Assembly (NCBI GenBank): GCA_903839955.1
Contig: CAIMEI010000169.1
Span: 1 to 13,320, forward strand
Direction of reading: 5' to 3'
DNA from: Candidatus Falkowiibacteriota bacterium
GTDB lineage: Bacteria > Patescibacteriota > Patescibacteriia > Patescibacteriales > UBA12465
DNA length: 13,320 nt
Below, in pieces: positions 13,180-13,320 of the stretch. The notes beneath the pieces were generated by a model. It saw only the letters and a list, made by a program, of their open reading frames with translations, had not been told where the DNA came from and did no database searches. Made by a program: the position numbers and the translations under genes. How positions within the stretch are numbered: position 1 is the stretch's first letter; the number at the start of each line of letters is the position of its first letter.

Positions 13180-13208
13180 ATATTACAACAAAAAATAAAT
13201 TTAGTCAA
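13180..13208 (-). promoter_or_regulatory. Promoter of valS
   Basis: TTGACT (13208..13203), 17-bp spacer, TAATAT (13185..13180) on the minus strand. Start near 13173, leader about 40 nt, AT-rich. Confidence 0.7.
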
Positions 13209-13266
13209 TAACTAGCTTGTGCATAAAACCATCTCTCGACTAATAACCCGCAAAACCGGGAAATCA

Positions 13267-13294
13267 TTGAATTTTTTGGCTGATAATATATAAT
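13267..13294 (+). promoter_or_regulatory. Probable promoter of a gene beyond the right edge
   Basis: TTGAAT (13267-13272), 16-bp spacer, TATAAT (13289-13294), with an overlapping TGA-TAATAT (13281-13289). It points rightward with no coding start in the remaining 26 nt. A small CCCG/CGGG hairpin (13247-13260) separates it from the valS promoter; nothing else is seen in 13209-13320. Confidence 0.5.
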
Positions 13295-13320
13295 AAATAG
13301 ATAATATTGATAAATATGCA

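Noticed and set aside
13134..13320. T-box or tRNA gene upstream of valS
   Set aside because: No specifier hairpin, antiterminator motif, T-arm or cloverleaf could be found; the promoter lies too close to the gene for a T-box leader.
1..13320. CRISPR arrays, insertion sequences or phage structural genes
   Set aside because: No regularly spaced direct repeats, transposase motifs or phage-type proteins are seen on either strand.

Overview
The window looks like a chromosomal segment from a small-genome bacterium, most likely a member of the Patescibacteria (CPR); this is an inference. It is moderately AT-rich and tightly packed, with many short unrecognised proteins, an archaeal-type valyl-tRNA synthetase and sigma70-like promoters (TTGACA / TATAAT). 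None of the 13 start codons visible here has a recognisable Shine-Dalgarno sequence. Standard code is used: the NYN gene ends in TGA, and tryptophan is TGG elsewhere.

Layout, left to right. 1-123: the first 41 codons of a DHH-type phosphoesterase gene running off the left edge (minus strand). 242-1222: a two-gene minus-strand unit of an XRE repressor and an ImmA/IrrE-type metallopeptidase, behind a near-consensus promoter whose -10 box sits inside a perfect-arm palindrome. 1474-2199: a DUF5672 glycosyltransferase-like gene, divergent from a plus-strand NYN (PIN-like) nuclease gene at 2272-2802. The NYN 3' end carries, on the opposite strand, a strong promoter and a terminator only about 50 nt apart, which may be a short antisense RNA. 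2887-3953: two unrecognised genes (one a two-helix membrane protein) sharing a promoter and a 5'-leader hairpin. 4160-5023: a protein whose N-terminal half looks like a degenerate response-regulator receiver. 5183-6530: an operon of an inositol-monophosphatase-family enzyme and a PQ-loop membrane protein, with a leaderless start predicted.

6698-10591 is the most unusual part. A 419-residue class I aminoacyl-tRNA-synthetase-like protein (altered signatures HIGS and KISKY, a four-cysteine zinc knuckle, no room for an editing domain) faces a two-gene operon across a shared bidirectional terminator. That operon encodes a fusion of a nucleotidyltransferase to an alpha/beta hydrolase, and a radical SAM protein with extra C-terminal cysteines. 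An adenylate-forming enzyme, a radical enzyme and a nucleotidyl/acyl-transfer fusion together suggest an undescribed modification or small-molecule pathway, but that link is inferred from proximity alone.

10698-13133: full-length archaeal-type ValRS with its own promoter and terminator, followed by a probable plus-strand promoter for a gene beyond the right edge. Several minus-strand units are packed so that the U-tract of one terminator abuts or overlaps the -35 box of the next promoter.
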